From Membranipora membranacea (taxonomy: Eukaryota > Bryozoa > Gymnolaemata > Cheilostomatida > Membraniporidae): 64,000 nucleotides of DNA. Below the pieces are notes generated by a model. That model was given only the letters and a program-made list of their open reading frames with translations. It was not told the DNA's origin and did not search any database. How positions within the stretch are numbered: the stretch's first letter is position 1; every line of letters starts with the position of its first letter. The position numbers and the translations under genes were made by a program. Location: the NCBI GenBank assembly GCA_914767715.1, contig OU612071.1, positions 4,650,001-4,714,000 on the forward strand, given 5' to 3'. Of the stretch, positions 34,861 through 46,275 are shown in pieces.

Positions 34861-36184
34861 TTATCAACTATGAGGGTGTCACAAAATTATTACAACTGTG
34901 TGACGAGTTCGAGAATTCTGATAGTCAGAGTTGAGCACTTTACATTTATAACACACAGCTTGTCTTCCAGAGCAGAGAAATAGCACTTTTAGAATTATAT
35001 CTGATTTTATTTGTCTAGTATGAATTTTCACTAAAACAAGATCACCGATTAACTGTCTTGAGTATAATGATTTGGATCTTGATGCTCTCACTATATATAT
35101 GATACAAAAAATAGCTGATGGAATGATGATGAAAATACAAAATGATGTAATCCCAGCTGTTTAGTTATTTAGCTATTTGGCTATTAGTCTATTTGGCTAG
35201 CACGAGTCATCTTTGTCACTGCACAGAATTTGCGACAGAGGGAAGGGCTGGAATAAGGCTCACCCTCAGACCATTAAACTAAAGATGTCAATCACATGTT
35301 TTTGAAAAGTACTGTTTTTTTTTCTTTAGATTTAAAAATCTTTCTGCAGAGATGTCTCATACCTTTACTTACCCTCTCATTTCCTAAGACAACACAAAAC
35401 AATCAGATTACTCTCTAGAACTGAACAAAGGTTTACAAGTCTGCTGATGACTGACCGTTAGGAAAGCACAAGCTGCTGGCAGCAATTAGTTCCTCCTGAG
35501 TCAGTGCAATGTTATAATACATAGTACAGAGAAGCCTGCTGACATCGCATTGGTGTAACCAGCTATAGCTCCTATATTAACTACATTATAATCATCATCA
35601 AGTAATCCACTGTAGCTTGATCTGAAGAGGAAAATACAATCAGTGTGAGTTTTATTATTTACTTGAAAGTGAAGTTCGTATTTCGCCTAGTTCTAATATC
35701 CGTCCTGTAATAGGTTTATAGCATAGAAAGTATGGCACATCAATACAACAAATTAAAAGGAGGCAAAGGTGCATTAGTTGAAAAAAAAACATATACAATT
35801 AAAGTAAGGTGTTTTGTCTCTTGGTGGTTCTACACTTGGAAGGCTGGTATTCATTTGTCTTTGCTCAAGTCTTTTTGTGGAGACGTCTTGAGTCATAAAC
35901 CATTTCTGCAGCATAGTAATGATGGCCCTACCTTACATCAGGAGATTCAACACCCGTCATAGAGATAGTTCTAATAATAATATTGAACAGTGTTTCAGTG
36001 TGACTCAAATGTTACAAAGTGATTGGGCTCATGACTTCCCTGTAATCTTAGCAGACTAACCTGAGATCAGTTCTCTCCTCCCCGTCCTTATAGACTTTGA
36101 CTACACCGTTAGGCTGATCGTATGTAACAGCCACTATTGTCCATGTGTCTGTAAGAAAAGTGCAATCAGTGAAGAGTCAGGAGT

Positions 36185-36246
36185 GGTCTGACGGTTGAGG
36201 GTATGAACTTATGATCCTGGTTTGAATCCCGGAACCGGATGTCATT
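36185..36246 (+). mobile_element. Short tRNA-like SINE fragment
   Basis: B-box-like GGTTTGAATCCC at 36219-36230 with a weak A-box region upstream (GTCTGACGGTTGAGG). No tRNA fold. Confidence 0.4.
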
Positions 36247-37050
36247 TCTTCATTGATTTGATTTGATTTATTGACTTTGCTGCTAAAATTCGTAACAGGT
36301 GATACGAATCATATGAAGCCTGCATTACAAATTAATGAAAATCAAATATTTTCGCAGAATGAGATTGGCAAAATCAAATTGTGACAAAAATGAAAGAGAA
36401 AAGTCCACACATTTACTAAACAGGCTGTTTTGTGATACATGGTAGTTTTTGTAAACTAGCGGTATGTCCTTAAGCCTACTAGAGTGGCGGCCTGTGTCGG
36501 ATTTGCGCTTCGGCAGATGTTTATGCTCACTATCAGCGGCAACGCTTGGTACAAAACTTTGGCACAAATGTTCGAGATAAAAGCATAGTGATGGTATGTC
36601 TGATGCAATTAGCCTATCATCATATGGTGTGTCCGGGTAAATAACTCTCGAACACTGCCTCTGAATAGATTCTAACCTATTTTTGTTGGTATCTGATAAA
36701 TAACTGAAAAATGCAGGAGCAGCATAGCACAATAATGATCGAATGTTAGCTAGGTAAAATCTTATGAGACTAGGTTCATCAACTCCAAATCGTTTTAGTG
36801 TTAGGAGCGTATGGAGTCTAGATTTAGCTCGAGAGTAGGTTTTTCCACATGACTTGTGAAAGATAGATGCTTATTGATCATAACACAGAGCAATTCTGAG
36901 ACTAATTCTATTTGTTTCGAATCCAGATCAGATATTATGTTGAGACTCGGACTTACATTCATAGTTTTGGTTTGGCAGTGTTTAAGTTCATATCATTGTC
37001 TCCGCTCCAGCGCTCAATCATTTGTGATCTAAATAATTTATGCTCAAATA
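36247..37050 (-). mobile_element. 5'-truncated LINE, RT C-terminus
   Basis: Minus strand. The RT thumb and C-terminal region starts near 37020 (DMNLNTAKTKTMNVS) and runs through CYAAPAFFSYLSDTNKNRLE and CSRVIYPDTPYDDRL to a stop near 36325. The 3' tail shows repeated GATTT/AAATC next to 36247. Sequence style matches CR1-group elements. The best open piece is 36325-36732 (135 codons). It differs in family from the LINE at 24193-27076. Confidence 0.8.
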
Positions 37051-39526
37051 GGCAAAACATCCTTATTAGGAATCTGATTAGAAAAACAATAGTTAACCTA
37101 ATGAATTCGCCAAACACCAGTTCCACCGCAAATCAGTTTTATTGTCCTCACCAAAGGGAGAGGTCAAACAATATCATGTCTATATATCAATCCAAACAAA
37201 CAATCTATAATCTATATATTTTTACTGATGACAATATGTGTACAAATGGAGGAAAAGAGGTATGACATTTCGTTTCTTATCAAATCAAAGTGTTATTCTC
37301 TCAGTGCGCTCTTCATCATGATAATGCGTTGTTTGCTATTTTAAGGCATGTTAGCATTTGCTCATGATCCATCCGACCTGTCACAGTATTATTTTATATC
37401 AATGAAATACAGATCTATCGATCTTTAATAGGTAGGCAGGAATCAATCGATCACTCAAAAACTCGTATGGGACAGATAGAGGCCTTGGGAGAAGGAAGTA
37501 GCTCGTTTGGTTAGAGCGCCAGTCCTTTAGCATAAAAATAATGTAGGGCGTTTGATCGAATCCACTGCAGTCACCTGACTACTGCTGGCGAACAAATAGC
37601 AACCTGTCACAGATTTGTGGCATAGCCCCTAAGTCAAATAATATATGGCAACCCATGCTTCGCGATGTGGCGTGTGATATGACAACTTTTAATTAACCAA
37701 CCAATAAGAGCAAACACTAAATAACCTCTCTACAAGTATGGGCAAGTATTTGCATTCCAACGCAAAAATGACACTGATAGCATAATTTTCCTTTGAGAAG
37801 TATAGCCTAAGGGTCACAGGCTAGTAGTTTGACCAAAACGGTGGAGAAAGTATGGGTGTCATCAACATGCATAACTATTCATATTTTGGACCTCAGGAAT
37901 TAATCATGATCTTTCCGATATAGCTTAGAGAGATGAGATGAGATGATGGTAGTGTGATGATGTAATGTTTATACTGATATAGAATTCCAGTGAGATGTTA
38001 TATTGAATATGATGTTACATGCAACCTTAAAATAATACAGCTGATTATCATATTGGGTAAAACATTTAGATTATAATACAGACGCATAATAACAATAAAT
38101 AGCAATCAGTGATCTTTATTATACTAATTATATTATTTATTAAAGTTTATCAGATAATCAGCTGCGCTAAATTTGAGTCCCCTTCTCTCCTAGAAAAGAA
38201 ACCATTTTAGAGGCAATCGATGTGATGCGATTGAATTGTTTGTGCTATTTTAAAATCTGGCAAAACCTACTTCAAAGGGCAGGCAGCTCAGATCTTTTAT
38301 TTATCTTTCAGCCCTAGGCAGGTGAACCATTGGAACATACTCATCATATTTTTAGCTAGTCACAGTCTGAGCCCCCCAGACTCCCACCCCGACCACTCTC
38401 TTGACCTGACAGTATGCGAGCTGCTCACATACTGTGTAGGTAAACGATGAGCATACCGGCTCTAATATTGCAGTATCCCCACAGCTCAACCAGCGATATG
38501 GGCAAACTTTAAGTTCGCATCTTGCAGGATTTGATTAAAACAAAAAATCCTCAAATTTGTGACAATTTGTGGCAATGACATATCTCAAAACTAAATATTC
38601 AATTTGCAGTGATCTAACGCGGAATGAGTTTGGAACACTACAGCTTAAAATTCTGGAAGCCAAATATACCTGCACCATTTTACTCTTTTCAAAGTATTAT
38701 TCTTAGCTTTGATTACCCATGGGCGGAACTGTTTAATATCGAATCAAATTGTAACACAGATTAAAATGAATAGCCTTAATAACAACAATTTGAGTACACA
38801 TAAACAAAAAGCCCTAAACTTGAATATATTAAACAAATACAGCTGTTAGTACGATGGATAACAGTGATCAACTATCAGGAATGTGAATGTGGTTCTCAGT
38901 GATGTCCTAAAATCAATGGGCGGAGAAATAAGGCTTGGTTATCCATTCAGTAGGTCAGTTCAGTCGGAGCTTATCTATAAGGTTACTGTTTTTGGCGGGG
39001 ATTTGGCTTGAACTCAAACGGAGCCATGATAGCGTTCCTTATCCGTAGTGAGAACCCGTTAATGATCTACAAAGAAGGGAGAAAAGTGTTCTTACTCATT
39101 TCCAGTCTATCTTCTCTAGCAGAAAAATATGACCTCTTCCACAAATTACTTTCTTGATTCACTGTAGAACCCTGTCATGTCTAGCATATAAACTGTTCTA
39201 CAATGCTAGTTTTAGTATAGGGTCAGTCTAAAGTTTCAATGAGACATCTGCAGTGTATCACTGATCACATATACGTACTGGTGCCGCAAGAGTTGTGGGT
39301 TTGAGAGCCACTGAGAAAGCATACATGGCTGTTCCAGCCCATAGTACCTGATCCATCGTAAAAACAAAACCTCAGTGTACAACTCTCTGAATACATAGTT
39401 CATGTTGTCATATAATGATTTTGCCTTGCCCTGGTGTCATCTGAAGAATCATCGATCTTCTTTTTAATTCTGTTACAGACTTAGTTCGGAAACAGAGGGC
39501 GAATCGGTCAATCATAAAAAACATCA
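37051..39526. other. Mostly non-coding stretch with one SINE
   Basis: A tRNA-like SINE occupies about 37495-37700. Otherwise AT-rich with no supported gene. The ORF at 36912-37265 (+) overlaps the LINE on the opposite strand and is a shadow. Confidence 0.45.
37495..37700 (+). mobile_element. tRNA-derived SINE
   Basis: A box GTAGCTCGTTTGGTTAGAGC near 37500 and a decayed B box (GTTTGATCGAATCC) near 37550-37563. A body (CACTGCAGTCACCTGACT) and tail (TTTTAATTAACCAACC) correspond to the SINE at 40345-40565. Confidence 0.65.
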
Positions 39527-40006
39527 ATGTCAGGAAAACCTGGGCATACTCATAACACACAGAGAGGTGATAACTCTCACTCAAATATAACTCTCACCTC
39601 AAAACTCAGGCGAGTAAAAGTGGCTGCTATCATCACTGCAGACAAAAAAAGTTCTCCAAATGGCAGCCAACTCGGAACATCAATTGAATGCAACAATCGT
39701 AATAATACCAGTGGCAATAATCTGAATAAACACAGGGCATCTTCCCCAGCCTTATCAGATCGAACTGACAGGACTAACCGCTCAATCAAGCGTGTCGCTT
39801 TCACTGACCAACCAGCAGTTAACTTAGAGCATCAGGATAAAATGATGAATGGAGTTGAGGGGGATGTAGGAACCATAACTGGGTCGCCAACCGACAGAAA
39901 ACGAGCTAAAAGTAAACGTGAGCGGGCTCTGAGAAAACGACTGCTTGATAAGATGGGTGAAGCTGAGGTGAATATTTCAATGCTTGCAAAAATTGGGCGA
40001 AATTGA
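39527..40006 (+). CDS. Orphan basic ORF, function unknown
   Basis: 159 codons, ATG to TGA, the longest plus-strand frame in this region. The protein is hydrophilic and Ser/Asn/Thr-rich, has no signal peptide or membrane segment, and ends in a strongly basic helix-like tract (PTDRKRAKSKRERALRKRLL). An AG acceptor-like CTGTTACAG lies about 48 bp upstream of the ATG. No domain recognised. It could be a small nuclear protein, a LINE ORF1 remnant or a first exon. Confidence 0.35.
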   Translation: MSGKPGHTHNTQRGDNSHSNITLTSKLRRVKVAAIITADKKSSPNGSQLGTSIECNNRNNTSGNNLNKHRASSPALSDRTDRTNRSIKRVAFTDQPAVNLEHQDKMMNGVEGDVGTITGSPTDRKRAKSKRERALRKRLLDKMGEAEVNISMLAKIGRN

Positions 40007-40344
40007 TTGGGGGTTTTTGGTGGTGTTTCGTTAGTAATAATACCATTGCCCTGGTTCATATGATAGTTGCTCTTCCACCTTAAGTCTTCTGTCTGATAAT
40101 TTTGCGTCTAATTATTGTTGTCCTGGCACCATTATTAACAGATTTGAAGATTGTTGGCAGTGGGGGCACCTTGAATCATATATAACCTAATATATGGATT
40201 CTCCATGTCTTTTTACATCCACAGGTCCAGGTTTCAAATTTCTGTGAGGAATTACGACCTGAAACCTGTTTGTTTGGGAATCCCCCCTTCAAGATGGGGC
40301 GGATGGGCGGAGGTAACATTGTCGTAATTACTACTTAGCAGTAG

Positions 40345-40565
40345 GAGGTGACTCAGCTGGTTAGAGCGCCAGACTTCAGCATGCAAGTGTTGAAGGTCAT
40401 GGGTATGAATCCCACAGCAGTCCACTGACTTCTGGGACTTGTTGGATCCCCAGGTGTGCTCTGGTGGCATACATTGTGGCCGCGCCCTAAAGGCACAAAC
40501 TATTTTGCCACCCATTCTTAGGAAAGAGGTGTGTGACTAAATCTTGCAATTCTTTTAACCAAAAT
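40345..40565 (+). mobile_element. tRNA-derived SINE
   Basis: A box GTGACTCAGCTGGTTAGAGC at about 40348, B box GGGTATGAATCCC at about 40399-40411, a body of about 110 bp and a tail CAATTCTTTTAACCAAA. It is the cleanest copy of the family also seen at 37495-37700. Confidence 0.75.
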
Positions 40566-40808
40566 ATTACAAGCTGGAAACTGATTGTTTTCTCTTGGTA
40601 ATTTTTTCACATGAATGACCTTTTGGGTCTTGTAACATTCCATTATATTCTCCTAGTATTGTTAAAATGTCCTCAAATTAGCCAGGAATAAAATTGTAAG
40701 ACACTATAAATCCATTTCATGAGCAGAAAACAAAAACAGCGAACACTGAACTTCCAGGTTGTTAACATATTTATGTGATGATGACAGCTCCGCCCTTACA
40801 TCAGCCTA

Positions 40809-41169
40809 GGTGTAGCTCCACAGGCCTACGATATGTCTGTAACAGCTAACCTACGCTACGAATGACGTCATAGGTCGACGTTGGTTATCCTATATTGCAT
40901 CGGTATAGACACACCAGCATGTTGGTCTTTGTGCCAACGCTTCATTGCCTACGCTTCAATGATTGGTCAATACAATCACACCCCTCCTTTCTGATTGGCT
41001 CTCATATTCTATAACAATTCATAATTTTTAGTGCAATATGATTGGTCCATGATATAGCATCGTTTGCACTGCACAACCTACGCGTTGGCCTGTGTAGCTG
41101 GTGGAGTTGTCCCGACACGCCACGTGGGTAGGCAACTACCGATGAGACGTAGGCCTGTGGAGCTACACC
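40809..41169. mobile_element. MITE with CRE and CCAAT-box motifs
   Basis: 361 bp bounded by inverted ends GGTGTAGCTCCACAGGCCTA (40809) and its complement (ending 41169). The interior has a perfect ATGACGTCAT octamer-type CRE near 40862 and three ATTGG (CCAAT) motifs at about 40961-41045. No ORF. Confidence 0.8.
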
Positions 41170-41454
41170 TTAAAGGAGGAATCCCAATATATATCATTTT
41201 CTAACATATAAAAAACAAAAGTTTTTCGGGCACAGTGCGAGAGGTATTTCCTTGTGTCATAATTCCAAACTTTGCTCAATAACTTTGCTGAATAACAGAG
41301 GATGCTTACAAGGGTTCCTTACTTGAATAAGAGAACTAAGCTGTCATACAAGTGTAATCTCACAACTAAGTCATGAGTTTTTGCAACCAGAGTTTGAAAC
41401 AAAAGTTGGTGTTTTACAAAATTTTACTACTCTCCTTGTGATTGATCATTACAG

Positions 41455-41700
41455 TCGGAATTATCTCCTGGCAGTGAATAGCAAGCGCGCTAACCGATTG
41501 CGCCATCTCACCATCCCCAAAAAAAATGGGTCGATGGCGCTAATTAGATAGCCCGCTATTCACTACTCGGAGTTGTGTTCTCTCATCCCACAGCACATTC
41601 CAATCCACCATTGCCACCCTATGAAAGGGTGTTAGGTGTTAGGGTTATTGGCCTTACATGGCCCATTGCTGGGACCCCTTGTAGTAGGTTTAGCTGTCTT
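41455..41700 (-). mobile_element. SINE, inverted partner of 43220-43505
   Basis: Reverse complement of the SINE at 43220-43505. It includes the tRNA-like A-box segment (TGGCGCAATCGGTTAGCGCG read on the minus strand) and the body ending TACTACAAGGGGTCCCAGCA. The two copies lie about 1.5 kb apart head to head. Confidence 0.7.
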
Positions 41701-42296
41701 TCCAGCTTGTCAGCATGTCTTTCCATGCTGTCACATGTCTTTCCATGAGTCAGTCAGTAGTCAGTTCTTAAAGAACATAATAATAGTTGTCCAACCTTTG
41801 TTCATGGTAAGACAACTCAATCATGAAATATGAGAAGCTTGTATAAATGCTTTGTAATTGATGTGTTTTATGGTCAGGACTTCATGTTTCTGAAATTATT
41901 ATGTCTCTCTCCTATAATTAGATTTGTGAATCAAAATAAAACTGTTTTGATATCCAAGTATCCTAGTGCTTGCATTTTTCTAGATGATATTTGTAATACC
42001 TTCCACAGAGCTGATTGTTGCACTCCAACCTTAAAATATGTAGTAGTAAGTATGATGATTGAAATTTATTTAATAATCAAAAATCGAATATCAAACATAG
42101 TGGATCTCTAGAGATTAACCTGCTGGCATCAATTAGTCAGACGCCTTGCCTTAATTGAACGGCTGTGCACCCCAGAGTTTGATAATGAAGTCTTGTAACT
42201 TTTCCCCTGACTCATAGTCATTAGGTTTCGTTAGAGAAATATGATGTTCTAAGTCAGCCAAGCTGTGCTGTTTTGGCAAGAGAAAACCTCTAAGCC

Positions 42297-45200
42297 CAGT
42301 CAGGGAATTTGGAGAGGCAAATCAAACCCAGTATTTGATGCACTCTTTTTTATTGCTCCCTTACCTTTTAGTTTTATAAATCTATCTGTAGTCTATTTTT
42401 GTTCACGAGAGCATTCATTTCTGGCATAGGCACAAACTTCACGCTCATTAATGATTCCTCCGAGGCCTGCTGACATAAAGGCAAGACAAGGATGTGATTA
42501 TAGTGCAAGTTTCCATTGCTAAATCTTTTCGATGTATAAACACGAACTATTTGAGCAGAAAGGATTCTCATTAAGACAGGGAAGTAAAAATCTCATTATA
42601 GCAGCTTTTAACTTGAGTAGAGGTGTTTAAAAAGAAAACAGCAGAGTAATTTCTTCATTTGCCTATTAATTGAAATCAAACATAAATCTTTGGGAAGAAT
42701 TCTGATGTAGCACAAAGCACAAGCACAAAGCACATGAGCACAAAGGAGACTCATTCAGACAGGGAAGTTGAAACATTTTTAGTTATGATTATTTAATTGA
42801 ATGGATTGAGGGAGTATTAACAAAAGACAGTCTCTTTTGTTGAGCTGATCGAGGGGTGAGATTGAATTTAAACTGAGTGCCGCTAAGCAAATTATACTAA
42901 GCACTGGGAGGGTGACTTATGCTGAGCTCAGACAGGGAAGTAAACAGCACAGGAAGCTCATAGAGAGACATATTGATCGATGTAAAACATTGGGATTTAC
43001 GAGCAAAACAGGGGTAGCCACATTCAGTCTTTTCTCCCTTAGACATGAATAATAGAAGCAGCAGTAACTTTATAATGTACGGAACTGATATGATCCAGAA
43101 TCTGATACACAACCCTAATCAAGTTTTATTCCCGGTGCATTAAACTTGCTTAGACCCGTGGAAATTAGATTTCATCAGTAAAATAATAGTACGAGTACCT
43201 GCTACTCGGATAAATATGATACCTAAACCTACTACAAAGGGTCCCAGCAATGGGCCATGTAAGGCCAATAACCCTAACACGCACGCTGTGTTTCATAGGG
43301 TGGCAATGGTGGATTGGAATGTGCTGTGGGATGAGATAACACAACTCTGAGTAGTGAATAGCGGGTTATCTAGTTAGCGCCATCGACCCATTCTTTGTTG
43401 GGGATGGTGAGATGGCGCAATCGGTTAGCATGCTTGCTATTCACTGCCAGGCGATTAGTGCCGAAGGAGTTGTGGATTCGAGCCCTACTGGGGGAGCTTT
43501 CATTGCTGATTGTTCCAGCCCCCAGCACCCTCAGGTATATACCTCTCCACGCCTAACAAATCTAGGCGAAGCTCAAAATCTGTCGCATCAATAATTTGCC
43601 AACTCTTACTATTAATAATGCCAAAGTTAGTTTCAGTTATTTGTGTTCATAGGAGCACTCATTATTTGCAAAGGCCATGTTTTCACATTAATTATCGATC
43701 AATATTCCTCTGAGGCGTTCAAAAAGCCAGACAAGCTTGTGTATATAGTGCAAGTTTCAATGGCTACGTTTATTTTGATGAATAAATATAGACTATTTGA
43801 GCACAAATATGACCCATTCAGAGAGGGAAATATAAATGTTTTATTCGTAATAATTGAATTGAATGGAATGAATTGAAGTTTGCATAAAACAAAAAGACTG
43901 GGTAACGGATACACATTAACTATTGGGCACAGATCACACTGACTCAGACAGGGAAGTTGAAAGATTAAAATTTCATTATAGCAGCTTTTAACTTGAATAG
44001 AGGGGTTTAAATCGAAAACCACAGAGTTATTTCTTTATGTGTGCCATTGATTGAAGTCAAACAGAAATCTGTGGGAATAATTTTCACTGAGTGCACACAA
44101 GAGTGCTCAGTACTGCAGGCAGCTCACATTGAGCTCCGACGGCGTAATCTCTTTTGTCTAGGTGGTTGAAGAATAAGAAAGAATTTAAACTGAATGCACG
44201 CTAAACAAGTTATACTAAGCACGGAGAGTGACTTATGCTGAACTCAGACAGGGATGTGGACGGCACAGGAAGCTCTATATCACAGCATTGAGGGATATGG
44301 CTTTATGTTTCATGATTTACATCGATCATTGATGTCAATAGCAAAATAAAAGGCACTAGTAGCTTTTAGTGTACAAAACAGACATGATCCAGAATGGGAT
44401 ACACATCCCTTAAGTTTTATTCCCAGTGCAACATCCTTGCCCAGAACCGTAGAAATTAGATCGACATTATACATACACTTAAACTAAAACTGAGCTCATT
44501 TGTTTGACCGGAAAAAAGAAAAGCCGAGCCTTACCTTCTCATACTCTGACAGGGAACTAGGAGGGCAAATCAAATCCAATATGTTATGCTGTGTATCAAA
44601 GACTGCCTTGTATAGTTCAATTAAACCAATCTAATTTGTAGAACCATTTCAATTTTCTCTGTTCACGAGTGTTCAGGGATATAATCAGGAGAACAATCTG
44701 AATTTAATTCTTATGAATTCTTATAAAAACTAACCTTTTGACAGCGCAGATAACTCTGACTCAGGCAGGGAAATTGCGAGCTAAAAGTTCTTACAATACG
44801 CCACGATCACATTTGAGTTGCTTGAGTCCAAATACATAACATTTGAGTAAGGCTTTTAATTTGGTGCTCTGATTTTAAAATAAAATCATGATGAAAAGCT
44901 GTTACAGTAAGCCATGAGATGGATGAGGTGGATATATATTCATATAAAAAAAAGCTCTGTCTTTTACTGCTACAAATGAAGTGATGAGGTATTTTCGTAT
45001 TATACTGAATAGCACATATTACGCACTTTTTCACGATGCCTAACAAAAACTAAACGATGCTTATGCTCTGCCGTGTCAATAACTTGTCAGTTCTAACTCT
45101 CAATCTAACCAAAGTTAGTTTCACCCATTTGTGTTCACAGGAGCACTCATTTTTGGCAAAGGCCATAATTTTTACATTCATTATCGATCAATATTCCTAG

Positions 45201-46275
45201 GAGGCGTTCTGATCAAAAAGTGAGACAAGCTTGTGAATATAGTGCTAGTTTCAATTGTTAAGTTTATTTTATTCATAAACATGAACTATTTGAGCACCAA
45301 AGAGACCCATTCAGACCGGGAAGTTGAATGTTTTTAGTCATAATAATTGAATTTAATGGAATGAATTGAAGTTTGTACAAAACTAAAAGGCAGCGTAATG
45401 GATAAACATGAAGTATTTGAGCACAACTCACACTGACTCAGAGGGAGAAATTGAACGATTCAAATCTCATTATACAAGCATTCAATTTGAATAGGATTGC
45501 TTGAAAGCCATGCAAGCAGTGTTTTTTCTCTTTTGTACTGGTGATTGAAACCAAACACCCATGCGTGGGAAAGTTTCACTGAGCACACATTGGACACAAT
45601 CATGCTAAGTTCTGAAGGCAACCCACACTCAGCTAAGACAGGGAAGTTGACAGTGTATACTTCGTAGTGTACAGTACTGGAGGAACGGCACAACAGCTTT
45701 GAGGTATTTTGCTTGATACAAATATCAGGATGTCTATAAAACTTTTCACTGCAATCATCGAGGTAAGCATAACATTTTCATTCTGTTTTAAAATAGTGAT
45801 ACAGTGGTCTAGTGATCTCCTGGGTTATTATTTCTCAGTAGGGCAGGCTCTTGGTGGGAACATTTGTGCATTGGTAGAAGATATCTTGTGAATTGAGATG
45901 TACATGATATTCCCATCTGTTGAGCTAGCACAGAACCAAGCACATTTGATCTTGACTCCATACATTACATTACAAATTATCCTTCATGCCGGCAGAAGGA
46001 TAAATGTAAAAGTAAACACTCCAGTATTCCAGTCTTTATGTACCACAAAACACAAGGTGCTAGTCAAGATCCTGCTAGCTGAACAGTGATATTTCCACCT
46101 TTTAAAAGCAGGGATTCATTTAAGGTTTTCATCTGAATCCCACATTCCTCAGGCGCTAATAAACCGAGTTTAATGATACAGATTGATTTAATATCTGAGA
46201 TAAGTAAATCTCAAATTATTTTCCTCATGACATTAATTCCAAAACAAAAATGCATAAAGTCAGACAGGGATGTAG
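42297..46275. repeat. Diverged repeat array with TCAGACAGGGAAGT motif
   Basis: Units of up to about 1.5 kb recur around 42370-43140, 43640-44460 and 45120-45760. Shared phrases are CATTATAGCAGCTTTTAACTT, AATTGAATGGAATGAATTGAAG and, most often, the motif (G)CTCAGACAGGGAAGT(TGA). That motif appears near 42297, 42571, 42755, 42925, 43814, 43942, 44242, 44545, 44758, 45310, 45434, 45633 and 46259. It lies directly upstream of and into the first intron of receptor gene B; two more copies lie upstream of copy A (21994, 22340). A regulatory role is possible but not shown. Confidence 0.7.
43220..43505 (+). mobile_element. tRNA-derived SINE
   Basis: Body (TACTACAAAGGGTCCCAGCA onward) followed by a tRNA-like segment with A box TGGCGCAATCGGTTAGCATG and B box GTGGATTCGAGCCC near 43469-43483. 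Inverted relative to 41455-41700. Confidence 0.7.

Larger units (their letters stand above)
33032..36148 (-). pseudogene. LamG-domain gene remnant
   Basis: Minus-strand splice-bounded exons, 5' to 3': 36061-36148 (TWTIVAVTYDQPNGVVKVYKDG, the classic LamG/ConA-like strand pair), 35456-35621 (SSYSGLLDDDYNVVNIGAIA, then a frame change, then YYNIALTQEEL, the closing LamG strand), 34240-34379 (YPWPHALTHWPINCYHGINN, resembling the start of a second LamG-like domain), about 33471-33662 (GDACAPHIWKHSDETQLYYT, with a frameshift and a stop) and 33032-33149 (KSYLYSNNVKVKRYDHGSHQ, ending in a GTAAGT donor). Phases agree across the first three exons and between the last two. At least two frameshifts and one stop argue for a pseudogene. 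The upstream end is cut off by a LINE at 36247. LamG domains are typically extracellular carbohydrate/ligand binding. Confidence 0.6.

Noticed and set aside
34879-35091. Minus-strand 70-codon Cys/Arg-containing ORF between LamG-remnant exons
   Set aside because: No domain recognised and no consistent splice phase with neighbouring exons.
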